The position numbers were made by a program, and so were the translations under genes. The notes under the pieces are model-generated. The model ran no database searches, was not told where the DNA came from, and was given only the letters and a program-made list of their open reading frames with translations. A stretch of DNA of 64,000 bases. Origin: Myroides fluvii. GTDB taxonomy: Bacteria > Bacteroidota > Bacteroidia > Flavobacteriales > Flavobacteriaceae. The stretch lies in contig NZ_CP039934.1 in the NCBI RefSeq assembly GCF_009792295.1, forward strand, positions 1,198,501-1,262,500, given 5' to 3'. Below are positions 1 through 9,647 of this stretch, in pieces (position 1 is the first letter of the stretch; the number at the start of each line of letters is the position of its first letter).

Positions 1-610
1 TTGTTTGCTCTGAAAAGTAAATCATTCCGATTACTTTACCCTCTGCATTCAATACCTCTTTCATGAATGTTTTCGTTTCAAAACCATTCACCAAATCCTC
101 AAAATTGATTTGTTGCGTTGTGTACGTTTGCGTTGTGGCATCGTAAGTTACCGTATAAAAATCTCCGTTTTTATACACTACCGTTGTATGCGTTTCTGGT
201 GTTGTCGCATCATTTGATGGATTTGAAGGTAAGATGTAGTTGATTACCGCTTGTATATTCTTTACATCTGCTTCTAAATTGGTAATATTATCGCCTAAAT
301 TTTCAATGACTTGATCCAGCTCTGCTTTTCCAACAATTCTATTCCATTTGGAATCAACCCAGTAATAGAATCCGGTTGGAATATCAGCACCGTTACTATT
401 ATATACTAATAAACTTTCCGTTTGTGCCCCATCAATTGGATTAAATTCATTTATCGCCGTTAATGAAACGCGAGGAATTAAAATACCTTTATCTGTAGCT
501 GTAACATCTAATTGTGTTGATGTAATAGGAGTTGGAGTTCCTATACCTACCTGAGCATTCGCAAAATATGAAGCTCCTAAAACTGCCGCTAATAATGTGA
601 TTTTTTTCAT
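1..610 (-). CDS. VGIGT-type secreted surface protein (3' end outside window)
   Basis: The ORF starts at 610 and runs off the left edge, so the C terminus is not visible. It opens with a clear signal peptide (MKKITLLAAVLGASYFANAQ) followed at once by VGIGTPTP and then ATDKGILIPRVSLT. This arrangement is common in secreted proteins of Flavobacteria, where the motif heads surface or fibre-like proteins. A 'GFYYWVDSKWNRI' stretch near residue 80 is also typical of that group. Residues ~95-125 look coiled-coil (LDQVIENLGDNITNLEADV). It begins 31 bases after the stop of the giant surface protein on the same strand, so the two are probably co-transcribed. The exact role is unknown; surface display or adhesion is inference. 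Confidence 0.85.
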   Translation of the reverse strand, partial: MKKITLLAAVLGASYFANAQVGIGTPTPITSTQLDVTATDKGILIPRVSLTAINEFNPIDGAQTESLLVYNSNGADIPTGFYYWVDSKWNRIVGKAELDQVIENLGDNITNLEADVKNIQAVINYILPSNPSNDATTPETHTTVVYKNGDFYTVTYDATTQTYTTQQINFEDLVNGFETKTFMKEVLNAEGKVIGMIYFSEQT

Positions 611-641
611 AGTGCTATATGTTTTAATTCTCTAGTATATC

Positions 642-3600
642 TTATTTAATTTTTTGTGTGACGTTCAGATTTGACTTTACTGAACAATTTTTCAATAGTA
701 AGCGAATAGGTAATCTTCTACCTATAACACAGCCATTTCTGTACGTTTGTACATAAACAACACTGTATTTTGGACCAAAACCAGCACCTTCTGGCAATTC
801 GTCCTGATATTCAGGTAAATGATAAGGTAATTTGAAGTTATTTAGCCCTTCTGTTGGTACAGGTGTCCCACCTGTTTCTTCGGTATAAACTTCATAAGTA
901 GAACAGTTGTCTTCAGTATTAATGGTTAATATACCGCCTTGACATAGGTCTAAATATTCCTCATCGATATCAATGCCAACATCAATTCGAGGAGCCACTG
1001 TTACTTCGTATATCCTAGTAAGGTCTCCAAGTACTCCAACCACGTTTCCATAAGAAATTTTAACGCGATCAAAAGGTTGATTGATGTCTTTGATAATCAT
1101 TTTGTACTTATTGCGATACCCCAATCCTAGTAATTTTAGATCTAGAATTTGAGCCCCATTTGTTCCATCAATCTCTGCTCCTACTTTTTGATCTCCTAAA
1201 TAGCGTTGGATTGTATAGCCTTTAATTAATTCTAAACTCAAAATAGGATTTCCAGGAACCTCAGTTACGATATGTAATTTATCTCCAGGCATCGCTTGTT
1301 GTTTAAAGACTACCGTTAAACTTGCAGCATTCAACACAGCAATACCTCTAACTATTGTAGCATACGTTTCAAGATTGCCATCCACGGCATTCCATGGATT
1401 AGAAACAGAAGCGGTTGCACTTGCTGCACCTATACCTAAATCTTGCACTCCATGTAATACATCTAGTACTGCTGGATGTACATTATCTGAAACAGGTTCA
1501 CAGTATTCAGGCGAAAATGCACTTACATTTTTCGTATGATACGCATGGTACACTTTAGCTATTTGAGCAACACTCAATAAAGATCCTTGAGAAACACGAA
1601 CCCCTTTATACTTTTTAGGTCCATTTTTATCAGAAGGAACAAATGTATATTCAATCACATTATCCGCTGCTAATAAATCTAATAAACCACCTTGAACTGA
1701 TTTTAATGTTCCGATGGTATTACCATCAGCATCTAATCCTAAGACAGAAATACCTCCAGCTAACATCAATCCACTATATTGTTTTCCTAGCTTAATGGTT
1801 ACAGGAGTACCTGCGGCAACTTCTTCTTCAAAGTAGATATTTTGCCATACCGTACCAATTCCCAAAAGTCCAATACCCGTTGTTAACGTAGAATAAGTTG
1901 TTGGGTCTCCATCGATAGTATAATCTGTACCACTAACACCTCCTGTAATGATAGATCCCCAACTTGATGAACCTCTTGCATACACTCTTTCTATCATAGG
2001 TGGACATAAGCTATCATCATATACTGTTATCATTACATTTTCATAGGCTTCACACCCATTATTTGAGGTTGCCACTACAGTTAACGTATAGACCCCAGGA
2101 GCATCAAATGTTATTGAAGTTCCAGCAAATTCTACAGCATGATGATTATACCATTTTACTGTCCCTGTTCCTCCTACTATAGAAGCAGTTGGCAGGATTA
2201 CATTTACTGTATTTTGATTTCTTGGAATTGTTACATTAATACGTTGACTACCAGAGAAAGCAATCTCCGGTGCAGCAAGTTGAGTCACAACAAAAGGATC
2301 TGATTCAACTGAAACTGCTACTCCTTTTGTATAAACAACCGTATAACTACCTGGATAGTTCGTTTTTAACGTTTTTTCCTTTCCGTAATTCGGATTTGTC
2401 GACCCGGCCATTGTTGCATCAATCGCCTCTCCATCAACATACCATTGGTAGGTATCTGCCTCAGCAGGACCTTTATTCGAATCTAAAGTAAACTCCGTAT
2501 CTGGACATACCGCATTCGCTTGATCTGAAGTGATAATCGCCTTAGGTAATGCCGTACTGTGCACGACTCCGATGATTGTTCCAGGGTTCTTTGTTAAATC
2601 TGCTGCTATAGGATTGGTATTATCCACTGGAGGGTAGGAAGGATATGAAATAATGCTTCCCGCCTCTTTCGTAAAAGCAGTATTCTTGATTTGCAATATT
2701 CCCTCTAATGTAGGATTCACATCCACGGTGAAAACAAATCGTTGCTCATTCCCTGGTGTCATCGTACCGGAGAAATCGTAGAGTACCTTTTGACCATCAT
2801 CAGACAATCTTCCTTGCAACGCAGAATAGAATGAAGTACCAATAGGTAATCGATCTGAAACTGTAAAGTTATTAATCGTCGTTGCACCAACATTTTTCAC
2901 GTGAATCGTATATTCGATTTTCTCACCTCCTGATACAGTATTAGTAGAAGCAGAACCATTTACTTTGTATGATTTCCACGATACTAAATTTTGATTCGAT
3001 CCAAATGGGCTACAAAGTCTTTCAACTTTATAAATTTCAAGAGCTGAAAGCACGCCAACATTAGCCAAACTTTTTAATCCAATGCTAATGCGATCATATT
3101 GACCATTGGGTTTAAATGGAATATCAACTAGAGATGCCGAACTTAATAAACCTGCAATCTCAGTTCCTTCAATTAGACCATTATTCCAATCCAGTTGATC
3201 TACAAACGTATCTCCTTTGTATGCTTTAATTTCTAATTTTTCCAACAAAGGAACAGTAATAGCGCCTGTACCCGTTTTCAATCGGATATTGACAACATCA
3301 TTCACTTCCGAAAGCGAGTTAAAGTAAAACCATTGTTTTACACTTCCTCCAACATTAATAGTTCCCAAACTCATTTGTGAACCATGTGTAGAATTATCAT
3401 CAATCGCTCGTTCTGGATAAGTTACTCCTCCATTGCTTAAATCCGTTACATCTAAACTAATTCCATCATATTCGTAAGAAGTCACAAAAGGTGCAACACA
3501 AGCTTCTGTTGAAGTTTCATAACACATGCCATATACATTCATTGTATTCGGCGCAGCGGTTGCCCCAATAATTGATTTAGAAACATCCGTAATGCGAACG

Positions 3601-6329
3601 GATTTATACGCTTGTGTTGGTGTAATAGCTAAATAAGTACGTCCTAATTTATCCATTACGACTCTTATTTTTCCATCACTATAAGAAGAAGTTAAGACTT
3701 GACTTCCTTTCTCTAGAATTGGATTTCTATTGGCGTCTTTTACTGTCACTTTAAAATAGTGATTCCCTAGTAAAAGACCATCTAACAGTCCTGTAACCAA
3801 ATTTCCTAAACTTCCTCCTACTAATTGTTTCAGCAAAGATCCTTCAAAATCAATGCGAACATAAGAAGTCGTATGAGCAGGTACTACAGCAGTGTATTCC
3901 AATTCTACAAAACCTTCCTTCTCACCTATTCCCAATAAAATACCTGATCCTGATTGCAAGGTTGCATAAGAATCGAAGTTATCATCAAATAGGTTATTGA
4001 TATCATTGGCATTACTTGCGTCCAATAATTGAGTGGCACAAACTGGCGCTGTAAAAGGAGAAACCGTACTTGTTTCAGGACAAGTTGCTCCGACGCGTTT
4101 CACGTCATATAAACGAATGGTTGGTGTTGCTAAATTTACCCCTACAACAGATTGCACTTGAACTTCAACGCGGTCAAACGGCAAGGTTGTTGCATATGTA
4201 AAAGTTTGAATCCCTCCTGATTTGAATAAATTCAACAAATTGAGGTTGTTAATCAGCCCTTGTTGAAGGGTGAAGGATTCTCTTTGTGTATTACCTAAAA
4301 AGGTTACTATTTTATATCCACCTAATAATTCTCCAGATAATAAACTCGGTGAATTTGCTTGTAAACGCACTTTTAGTTGATCTCCAGATTGAGAAGGTTT
4401 ATTGAAATAAATCAATTGACGTACCGTTGCTCCTACAGCTAGTAATCCATTGTTAATTTCAGCATATTCAGAGGAGTTACCACTAATCGCATAATACGGA
4501 TTTTTCACTCCTGCTTGGCTAAAATTAGTTATACTAGCGGATATACCTGTCTGGGTAAAAGAAGTAAATTGCGGGGCAAAACACGGATCTGTTCCGATTT
4601 CACGACACATATTATACACTTTCAAGGTACGAACAGCATCGGCAGCAAGAACACCACTTATGCTATTGGTAATCTTAATACTTTTATAAGGTTGATCTGG
4701 GGTAACGGCAAGATAATATCGACCGATTTTATCTTGTACGATTGTCATTTTCCCACTTGTAGTACTGAAACCTACATTACTATTGCCCTTTAAGATTGCT
4801 GTTGAGCTTGTATTATTATACACCTCTACCTCAAAATGGTGACTTCCTAATAACAATCCTGCTGCACCTTCAAGTAACGTACCTAGAGTACCTCCCACAA
4901 GCTTACTTATCACCTCGTCTTCCATATCAATGCGGATATAGGAAGTTGTATTAGCAGCAACCAGATCTGGATAAGACATGTGAATCATACCCGAAGCATA
5001 TTCCCCTACTAACAAAGTTCCTGCTTTCGCATACAATGTTGCATACGTTTCGTTGTTGTTATCTAAAACATTGGTTGCAAAATCTGTATTTTGAAATTCA
5101 ACTAATGAAGTAGCACAACTTGCCGTTTCAAAAGGCACTTGTGTTGGTTCTGGATCCCTATAATTCGAATTAACGCATGTAGTTCCATCATAACGGTGGA
5201 CGTCATAAATCCGCAATCCACCACTAGCTAGACCAATATTTACTGCGGTATTCATACGAACCTCTACTTTATCAAACGTTTTACCAGGAGCAAAGGTTAA
5301 AGTAACGGGTTCATTATTATGCAAAAGTCCTGCAATATCTACCCCATTTAATAATCCCCCACTTAAGGGTCTTAGATATACAAGTTCATCATTGTCATAG
5401 AGTCGCACTTCAATACTAGAAAGCAAATTAAGATCTAATACTCCTGTATTACTTCCTAGTTTGATATTGACTGTTCCATTATTTGGTGATTTTGTTGGAA
5501 AATAAAACAATTGAGAGAAATAACTTCCTACGTTAAGATCTACTAGACCTCCTAATTTCAAAACTGAATAAGTATCTAAATTATTATCAATAGACGCTCC
5601 CAGATTTGTATTTCCCATAGTTCCTAACAGAGACAAAGAAAGTCCAGCTCCATCAAAAGAAGTCCCGATTGGTTTTCCACAAGTAGAACTAGAAGGGACA
5701 TAGGTAAAAGCACTAAAAACATCAAGTTTTTTTATTACACCTAAACCAGCAGCTGATCCTACACTGTTTTTAATATACAAACGATCATAAGCAGCATTTG
5801 GTGTAATAGCCACATATTTTGCACCATCTAGTCCTTCAACAATCTTTATTTTACCTACATTAGGAGCTAAACTAGTTGTACTTGATGCTTTTAAAACAGT
5901 AGAAGTTTGATTTTTTGCTTCTACAATAAATTCTTGTTGTCCAATTAAAACAAGTCTAAGTACATTGGTTAAAAGACCGCCCAACGAACCTCCTAATAGA
6001 GCATCAAGAATTTCACCCTCTGGTTTAATTCTCAAATAACTCGTTTGATTAGCAGGTAAAAGCGAAGGAAATTTAAGTTCCAATTCACTAGAATAAGCCC
6101 CTAAACCAATAGCCACTCCAGGTGAGGCATTCATGCGAGCATAATTTGCATCATCAACTAATGCTGCAGTAGGATTATTTACGTGATTAGCAGTATTAGT
6201 TACCTCATTAACCATTATTTTCGTTTGTCCATATCCTTGGACCAATGGTACTAAGAGTACCAGAAAAATTAACACCCTCGTCCAGAGGGAGAAAGTAATT
6301 TTCTCTTCCATGTGTTGTCTATTAAACAT
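642..6329 (-). CDS. Giant repeat-built secreted surface protein with DUF11-like and Ig/PKD-like domains
   Basis: About 1,895 residues. I place the start at 6329 (MFNRQH) or 6311 (MEEKITF), because these directly precede a signal peptide (FLVLLVPLVQGYGQ); the frame upstream to 6380 lacks such character. Residues below count from 6380. Three tandem ~350-residue blocks (about 70-405, 420-770, 782-1122) each hold two related halves, one with a TSYxRI motif and one ending in a 'YDV/YKVxR' strand. Each half carries a 'DxNxxTYATL' segment like those of discoidin-type beta-sandwiches. A DUF11-like domain (about 1135-1230, 'YTIHVKNVGATTINNFTVSDRLP'-type, seen as YTIHVKNVG and VSDRLP) follows. Then come two Ig/PKD-like domains (1279-1455), two more half-units (1459-1794) and a Cys-containing tail. 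I see no clear type IX secretion tail signal. Adhesion or matrix function is inference. Confidence 0.85.
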   Translation of the reverse strand: MFNRQHMEEKITFSLWTRVLIFLVLLVPLVQGYGQTKIMVNEVTNTANHVNNPTAALVDDANYARMNASPGVAIGLGAYSSELELKFPSLLPANQTSYLRIKPEGEILDALLGGSLGGLLTNVLRLVLIGQQEFIVEAKNQTSTVLKASSTTSLAPNVGKIKIVEGLDGAKYVAITPNAAYDRLYIKNSVGSAAGLGVIKKLDVFSAFTYVPSSSTCGKPIGTSFDGAGLSLSLLGTMGNTNLGASIDNNLDTYSVLKLGGLVDLNVGSYFSQLFYFPTKSPNNGTVNIKLGSNTGVLDLNLLSSIEVRLYDNDELVYLRPLSGGLLNGVDIAGLLHNNEPVTLTFAPGKTFDKVEVRMNTAVNIGLASGGLRIYDVHRYDGTTCVNSNYRDPEPTQVPFETASCATSLVEFQNTDFATNVLDNNNETYATLYAKAGTLLVGEYASGMIHMSYPDLVAANTTSYIRIDMEDEVISKLVGGTLGTLLEGAAGLLLGSHHFEVEVYNNTSSTAILKGNSNVGFSTTSGKMTIVQDKIGRYYLAVTPDQPYKSIKITNSISGVLAADAVRTLKVYNMCREIGTDPCFAPQFTSFTQTGISASITNFSQAGVKNPYYAISGNSSEYAEINNGLLAVGATVRQLIYFNKPSQSGDQLKVRLQANSPSLLSGELLGGYKIVTFLGNTQRESFTLQQGLINNLNLLNLFKSGGIQTFTYATTLPFDRVEVQVQSVVGVNLATPTIRLYDVKRVGATCPETSTVSPFTAPVCATQLLDASNANDINNLFDDNFDSYATLQSGSGILLGIGEKEGFVELEYTAVVPAHTTSYVRIDFEGSLLKQLVGGSLGNLVTGLLDGLLLGNHYFKVTVKDANRNPILEKGSQVLTSSYSDGKIRVVMDKLGRTYLAITPTQAYKSVRITDVSKSIIGATAAPNTMNVYGMCYETSTEACVAPFVTSYEYDGISLDVTDLSNGGVTYPERAIDDNSTHGSQMSLGTINVGGSVKQWFYFNSLSEVNDVVNIRLKTGTGAITVPLLEKLEIKAYKGDTFVDQLDWNNGLIEGTEIAGLLSSASLVDIPFKPNGQYDRISIGLKSLANVGVLSALEIYKVERLCSPFGSNQNLVSWKSYKVNGSASTNTVSGGEKIEYTIHVKNVGATTINNFTVSDRLPIGTSFYSALQGRLSDDGQKVLYDFSGTMTPGNEQRFVFTVDVNPTLEGILQIKNTAFTKEAGSIISYPSYPPVDNTNPIAADLTKNPGTIIGVVHSTALPKAIITSDQANAVCPDTEFTLDSNKGPAEADTYQWYVDGEAIDATMAGSTNPNYGKEKTLKTNYPGSYTVVYTKGVAVSVESDPFVVTQLAAPEIAFSGSQRINVTIPRNQNTVNVILPTASIVGGTGTVKWYNHHAVEFAGTSITFDAPGVYTLTVVATSNNGCEAYENVMITVYDDSLCPPMIERVYARGSSSWGSIITGGVSGTDYTIDGDPTTYSTLTTGIGLLGIGTVWQNIYFEEEVAAGTPVTIKLGKQYSGLMLAGGISVLGLDADGNTIGTLKSVQGGLLDLLAADNVIEYTFVPSDKNGPKKYKGVRVSQGSLLSVAQIAKVYHAYHTKNVSAFSPEYCEPVSDNVHPAVLDVLHGVQDLGIGAASATASVSNPWNAVDGNLETYATIVRGIAVLNAASLTVVFKQQAMPGDKLHIVTEVPGNPILSLELIKGYTIQRYLGDQKVGAEIDGTNGAQILDLKLLGLGYRNKYKMIIKDINQPFDRVKISYGNVVGVLGDLTRIYEVTVAPRIDVGIDIDEEYLDLCQGGILTINTEDNCSTYEVYTEETGGTPVPTEGLNNFKLPYHLPEYQDELPEGAGFGPKYSVVYVQTYRNGCVIGRRLPIRLLLKNCSVKSNLNVTQKIK

Positions 6330-6440
6330 ATTATTATCTGATTTTAATGTGTAAGGTGTATATGTATAGCACAACAACAATATGCATGATACGCATATGT
6401 GTCATAAATAGAAGATCTACTAAAAAAATATAAAGGATGG

Positions 6441-6514
6441 GTTCCAATACAACAGTGTGTTGGAACAAGAAAATATACGGAAATGCTACACTGTACGTGT
6501 ACAGTGCAAGCATT
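6441..6514 (-). promoter_or_regulatory. Inverted repeats in the leader of the giant surface protein gene
   Basis: Two palindromes lie upstream of the 6329 start. The first is CACTGTAC-GT-GTACAGTG at 6489-6506, extended by AATGCT (6482-6487) and AGCATT (6509-6514). The second is GTTCCAA (6441-6447) pairing with TTGGAAC (6460-6466), followed on the minus strand by a T-rich run ~10 bases later. A weak -7 box (TGTATTTG, minus strand, 6525-6532) would place both in a ~190-nt transcribed leader. They could be an operator, an attenuator or a transcript-stabilising structure; the sequence does not decide. Confidence 0.5.
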
Positions 6515-6532
6515 CCTTTTGTCACAAATACA

Positions 6533-7470
6533 TTTAAATTTACTCAGCCCAAGTCAACTTAAATCTATCCTTTTTTTATTTGTTTTTTTTTCGATCAATC
6601 CTGCGTAGTTTTCAAGCATCCCACTTAAAATATCTACAGAAATACAATTTCTTTTCTTCTTATAGCTCTTTTTCTTTTTTTAACTTTTTTCTGGATTTTC
6701 ACTTTCTTCACTTAGCCCAAGCAAATTATTAGAAAACCACTGAAATGTTCTTTATTCTTATATATACTTATATTTTTTCCTCCTTTTTTTAGCTTTTCCT
6801 CTATTTTAGTAGTAAAAGGTATAAATATATCTTCATGATTTTATGCGTTATCATATAAAATCAATACAAAAATAAACAATTATATACAAATAATAAACTA
6901 TTTATAAAAATTTATTCACAATATATCAACTTAAAAAATTAACATATTCACACCTGTTTATTGATATCGAAAGAATGATTAACCCAATAAAAGTTAATAT
7001 ACAAACAAATAAATGCTTAAATAGTTAATTAACAGTCATTAAACTATTTTACATTAATCATGTTGAGAAGAGTCAAAAAATCGCATTTTTCGAAGTAGCT
7101 CTAAAAAGACATCCATCAGTATAGAAAGAGTCTTTTTGCCCTATGAATGAAGGCAAAATTTAGCGATAAAACGGTGGCAATATAGTGCATTTTAACTTTT
7201 AAAAAACACCCTCAGCACAGATTTTTACAAGTGATTAGCATTTTAAAAAAAAATCATTTAGTTAAAAAAAAAATGTCTTACCCCCATTAACGCAAGGTGT
7301 ATTTACCGTCCTTTTTTTACCTTAAAACTAACGTCAAATAAGTTAAATTTGGTTTCATTTTACAAAATCTTTTTATGTGAATTTTTTCTTAATCCTTTTC
7401 ATATGATATCATGTTACTTCTAAAACCGATCCGATTCGTATAAACATTTTCCTGCTTTCTCAAGAATGCT
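6533..7470. other. AT-rich intergenic region without a recognisable gene
   Basis: Roughly 940 bases of very AT-rich sequence with many homopolymer A and T runs between the divergent giant surface protein gene and the hydratase-like gene. No ORF of convincing composition, no RNA gene and no long repeat was seen on either strand. Two short similar words (around 6545 'tcagcccaag' and 6713 'tagcccaag') recur but no larger structure follows. Confidence 0.6.
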
Positions 7471-7478
7471 TACATTTG
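7471..7478 (+). promoter_or_regulatory. -7 promoter box TACATTTG for the hydratase-like gene
   Basis: Exact match to the Bacteroidetes -7 consensus TAnnTTTG, ending 17 bases before the ATG at 7495. No clear -33 TTG was found at the expected distance. Confidence 0.65.
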
Positions 7479-7494
7479 GCTAAAGACTATTTTT

Positions 7495-8256
7495 ATGGAA
7501 CAAAATGCCTATATAAAAACTGCAATCACAGATAAGATTGCAACGATTACCTTTTATAGCGCCGCAAGTAATTCATTTCCAAGTTTTTTATTGGACGAAT
7601 TAACTACAGCGATTACCCAGTTAAACACAAAAACAGAAGTAACAACGGTAATTCTTCAAAGTGAAGGAACAGGCGCTTTCTGCGCTGGTGCCTCTTTTGA
7701 TGAGTTATTAGCTATTCAAGATAAAGTGACAGGAAAAAAATTCTTCTCGGGATTTGCCAATGTCATCAATGCCATTCGCAAAAGTCCTAAAATCTTCATT
7801 GGTCGCATTCACGGAAAAACAGTTGGCGGAGGTGTAGGTTTAGCTGCTTCTTGCGACTATTGTTTTGCCACAGCACAAGCTTCAATTAAATTATCCGAAT
7901 TAGCAATTGGCATTGGTCCCTTTGTTATTGAACCCGCTGTTTCAAGAAAGATTGGTAAAACGGCTTTTACTTCCATGTCTCTTATGGCCCACGAATGGAA
8001 AACAGCCTCTTGGGCTCATCAACAGGGACTATACGACGAAGTGTATGATTCTATCGAACGAATGGACCTAGAAGTAACAAGTTTTGCAAAAAAAATAAGT
8101 AGTTATAACCCCGAAGCCCTAAGTGAAATGAAAAAAATATTTTGGGAGGGAACTGCGCATTGGGATGTATTATTAGCAGAAAGAGCCGAGATATCAGGTC
8201 GATTAGTGCTTTCTGACTTTACCGTACGTGCGTTAAATGCGTTTAAAAACAAATAG
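7495..8256 (+). CDS. Enoyl-CoA hydratase/isomerase family protein, methylglutaconyl-CoA hydratase-like
   Basis: A 253-residue crotonase-fold enzyme that would add water to an enoyl-CoA. The two oxyanion-hole segments are visible: FCAGASF (62-68) and GGGVGL (111-116). The glutamate of the second catalytic position is present (LSEL, E135), but the position of the first catalytic glutamate of classical enoyl-CoA hydratase (GGGCEL in the rat enzyme) is glycine here. The pattern GGGVGL...CDY...LSEL.IGIGPFVI.P resembles LiuC-type methylglutaconyl-CoA hydratases of leucine breakdown, so that activity is my first guess. It stands alone behind its own -7 box and is followed by a hairpin terminator. 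No leucine-degradation genes are adjacent, so substrate assignment stays open. Confidence 0.85.
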   Translation: MEQNAYIKTAITDKIATITFYSAASNSFPSFLLDELTTAITQLNTKTEVTTVILQSEGTGAFCAGASFDELLAIQDKVTGKKFFSGFANVINAIRKSPKIFIGRIHGKTVGGGVGLAASCDYCFATAQASIKLSELAIGIGPFVIEPAVSRKIGKTAFTSMSLMAHEWKTASWAHQQGLYDEVYDSIERMDLEVTSFAKKISSYNPEALSEMKKIFWEGTAHWDVLLAERAEISGRLVLSDFTVRALNAFKNK

Positions 8257-8272
8257 CTGAAGATATAAGGAT

Positions 8273-8307
8273 AAACACGATTTTTGTTAAAGTCGTGTTT
8301 ATTTTTT
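8273..8307 (+). terminator. Rho-independent terminator after the hydratase-like gene
   Basis: The stem AAACACGA (8273-8280) pairs with TCGTGTTT (8293-8300) around a 12-base loop and is followed by ATTTTTT. Confidence 0.75.
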
Positions 8308-8326
8308 GAATATCTTTAGAAAAAAA

Positions 8327-9109
8327 ATGCAAATCAGAAACCTATCATTCCTTTGTATCTTTTCTTTTCTTTGGATAACTAATACACTATTGGCCCAAAG
8401 TAAAAGAACATCCCCTGATCCTGCACCTTTCCAACATATGACCGTTGCAGCAGGACTATCTACCTTAGGAGGTAATCTAGAATTGGCTACACCTCTTTCT
8501 CCCCATTTTTCGTTAAAAGCGGGAATTAGCACCTATAAATACCATACAAGAAGGCGACAATTCAACTTAAGTGATCCCCATGGTGCGTTACACATGGCCT
8601 TTGGTCAAAATGTTGCATATAGCACACGCGCAGAAATAACGAATGTTCACGGAAATATAGTGGTCGATTATTACCCATTCCCAGATGGATTGCTCTACTT
8701 CAGTGGAGGTTTTTACTTTGGAAAGACCAAGTTACTAGCTAGGGGAACGATTGTTAATAGAAATGGGAGTCCCGCCCAACTACAACCCCCTTTTATATGG
8801 CCTGAACTCATATTCAACGGAAAGAAATTAGACATTATTAATGGAAGATTAGATGCTGATTTAACTTTAGGAAATACCATTAAACCCTACTTAGGTATTG
8901 GACTAGGCCGCGCCATTCCCAAAAAACGCTTTGGCGTAAAATTAGAACTTGGTGTTATGTATGCTGGCGATTACACAATCACACAAAATAATAGCCGAGG
9001 AGGCACTACGCTTTTAAGAGAAAATAACTTTGAAAAAGTAAATGCTGAAATTGATTGGTTCAAATATTACCCTATGGCTAAGTTTCAAGTTCAATATCGC
9101 CTATTCTAA
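8327..9109 (+). CDS. Exported protein of unknown function, probable outer-membrane beta-barrel
   Basis: About 260 residues. I chose the ATG at 8327 because it directly begins a signal peptide (MQIRNLSFLCIFSFLWITN, cleavage near LLAQ); the frame extends to a TTG at 8306 that overlaps the preceding terminator. The mature part has alternating strand-like segments rich in aromatic and glycine residues (YFSGGFYFGKTKL, PYLGIGLGRA, KLELGVMYAGDYTI) and ends in a strand finishing with F (YYPMAKFQVQYRLF). This is typical of small outer-membrane barrels, where a terminal aromatic serves barrel insertion. The 'LGIGLG' plus terminal FQVQYRLF layout is common in unnamed flavobacterial porin-like proteins. 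No specific function can be assigned and the neighbours do not suggest one. Confidence 0.75.
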   Translation: MQIRNLSFLCIFSFLWITNTLLAQSKRTSPDPAPFQHMTVAAGLSTLGGNLELATPLSPHFSLKAGISTYKYHTRRRQFNLSDPHGALHMAFGQNVAYSTRAEITNVHGNIVVDYYPFPDGLLYFSGGFYFGKTKLLARGTIVNRNGSPAQLQPPFIWPELIFNGKKLDIINGRLDADLTLGNTIKPYLGIGLGRAIPKKRFGVKLELGVMYAGDYTITQNNSRGGTTLLRENNFEKVNAEIDWFKYYPMAKFQVQYRLF

Positions 9110-9166
9110 AAACGACTCGAAGACAAAACCTCAAGAAAGAAGGGACTACCCAACTAGATTTTTCAC

Positions 9167-9174
9167 TACCTTTG
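9167..9174 (+). promoter_or_regulatory. -7 promoter box TACCTTTG for queD-lpxH
   Basis: Exact TAnnTTTG match 15 bases before the ATG at 9190. It overlaps the TTG that would otherwise extend the queD frame, which argues for the downstream ATG as the true start. Confidence 0.7.
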
Positions 9175-9189
9175 TCAAAATTTTTGGTT

Positions 9190-9642
9190 ATGTCTAAAAT
9201 TAGAATTACAAAACAATTCACATTCGAAACAGGTCATGCATTATATGGATATGATGGTAAATGTCGCAATGTACACGGACACAGTTATAAATTAGCTGTT
9301 ACAGTAATTGGTACTCCCATTACCGATTCAACTAATGTAAAATTTGGGATGGTAATTGATTTCAGTGATCTAAAGAAAATAGTAAAAGAAGAAATTGTAG
9401 ATCTTTTTGATCATGCTACTGTCTTCAATAAAAACACTCCTCACGTCGAATTAGCGCAAGAACTAAAAGATCGTGGACATCACGTTATCTTAGTCGATTA
9501 TCAACCGACAAGCGAAAATATGGTTATTGATTTTGCCAACAAGATCAAAAATCGCCTTCCTGAAAATTTAGCCTTGTATTCATTGCGTTTACAGGAAACG
9601 GACTCATCTTATGCTGAGTGGTTCCAATCCGATAATTTATAA
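9190..9642 (+). CDS. queD: 6-carboxytetrahydropterin synthase / 6-pyruvoyltetrahydropterin synthase family (QueD)
   Basis: A 150-residue T-fold enzyme that converts 7,8-dihydroneopterin triphosphate to 6-carboxytetrahydropterin, the second step towards queuosine. The N terminus has FETGHALYG with zinc ligand H16, followed by the CxxxHGH motif (C25, H29, H31) that carries the catalytic cysteine and the other two zinc ligands. A conserved glutamate follows near the C terminus (LRLQETDSS). The start at 9190 (MSKIRITKQF) is preferred over a TTG at 9172 because the promoter box covers that TTG. The gene is 5 bases upstream of lpxH and surely co-transcribed with it. A pterin synthase with another physiological product cannot be excluded from sequence alone. 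Confidence 0.9.
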   Translation: MSKIRITKQFTFETGHALYGYDGKCRNVHGHSYKLAVTVIGTPITDSTNVKFGMVIDFSDLKKIVKEEIVDLFDHATVFNKNTPHVELAQELKDRGHHVILVDYQPTSENMVIDFANKIKNRLPENLALYSLRLQETDSSYAEWFQSDNL

Positions 9643-9647
9643 GTCTG

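Noticed and set aside
6334..6525. 63-codon hydrophobic ORF upstream of the giant surface protein
   Set aside because: It spans the palindromic leader, and its composition reflects the AT-rich non-coding sequence.
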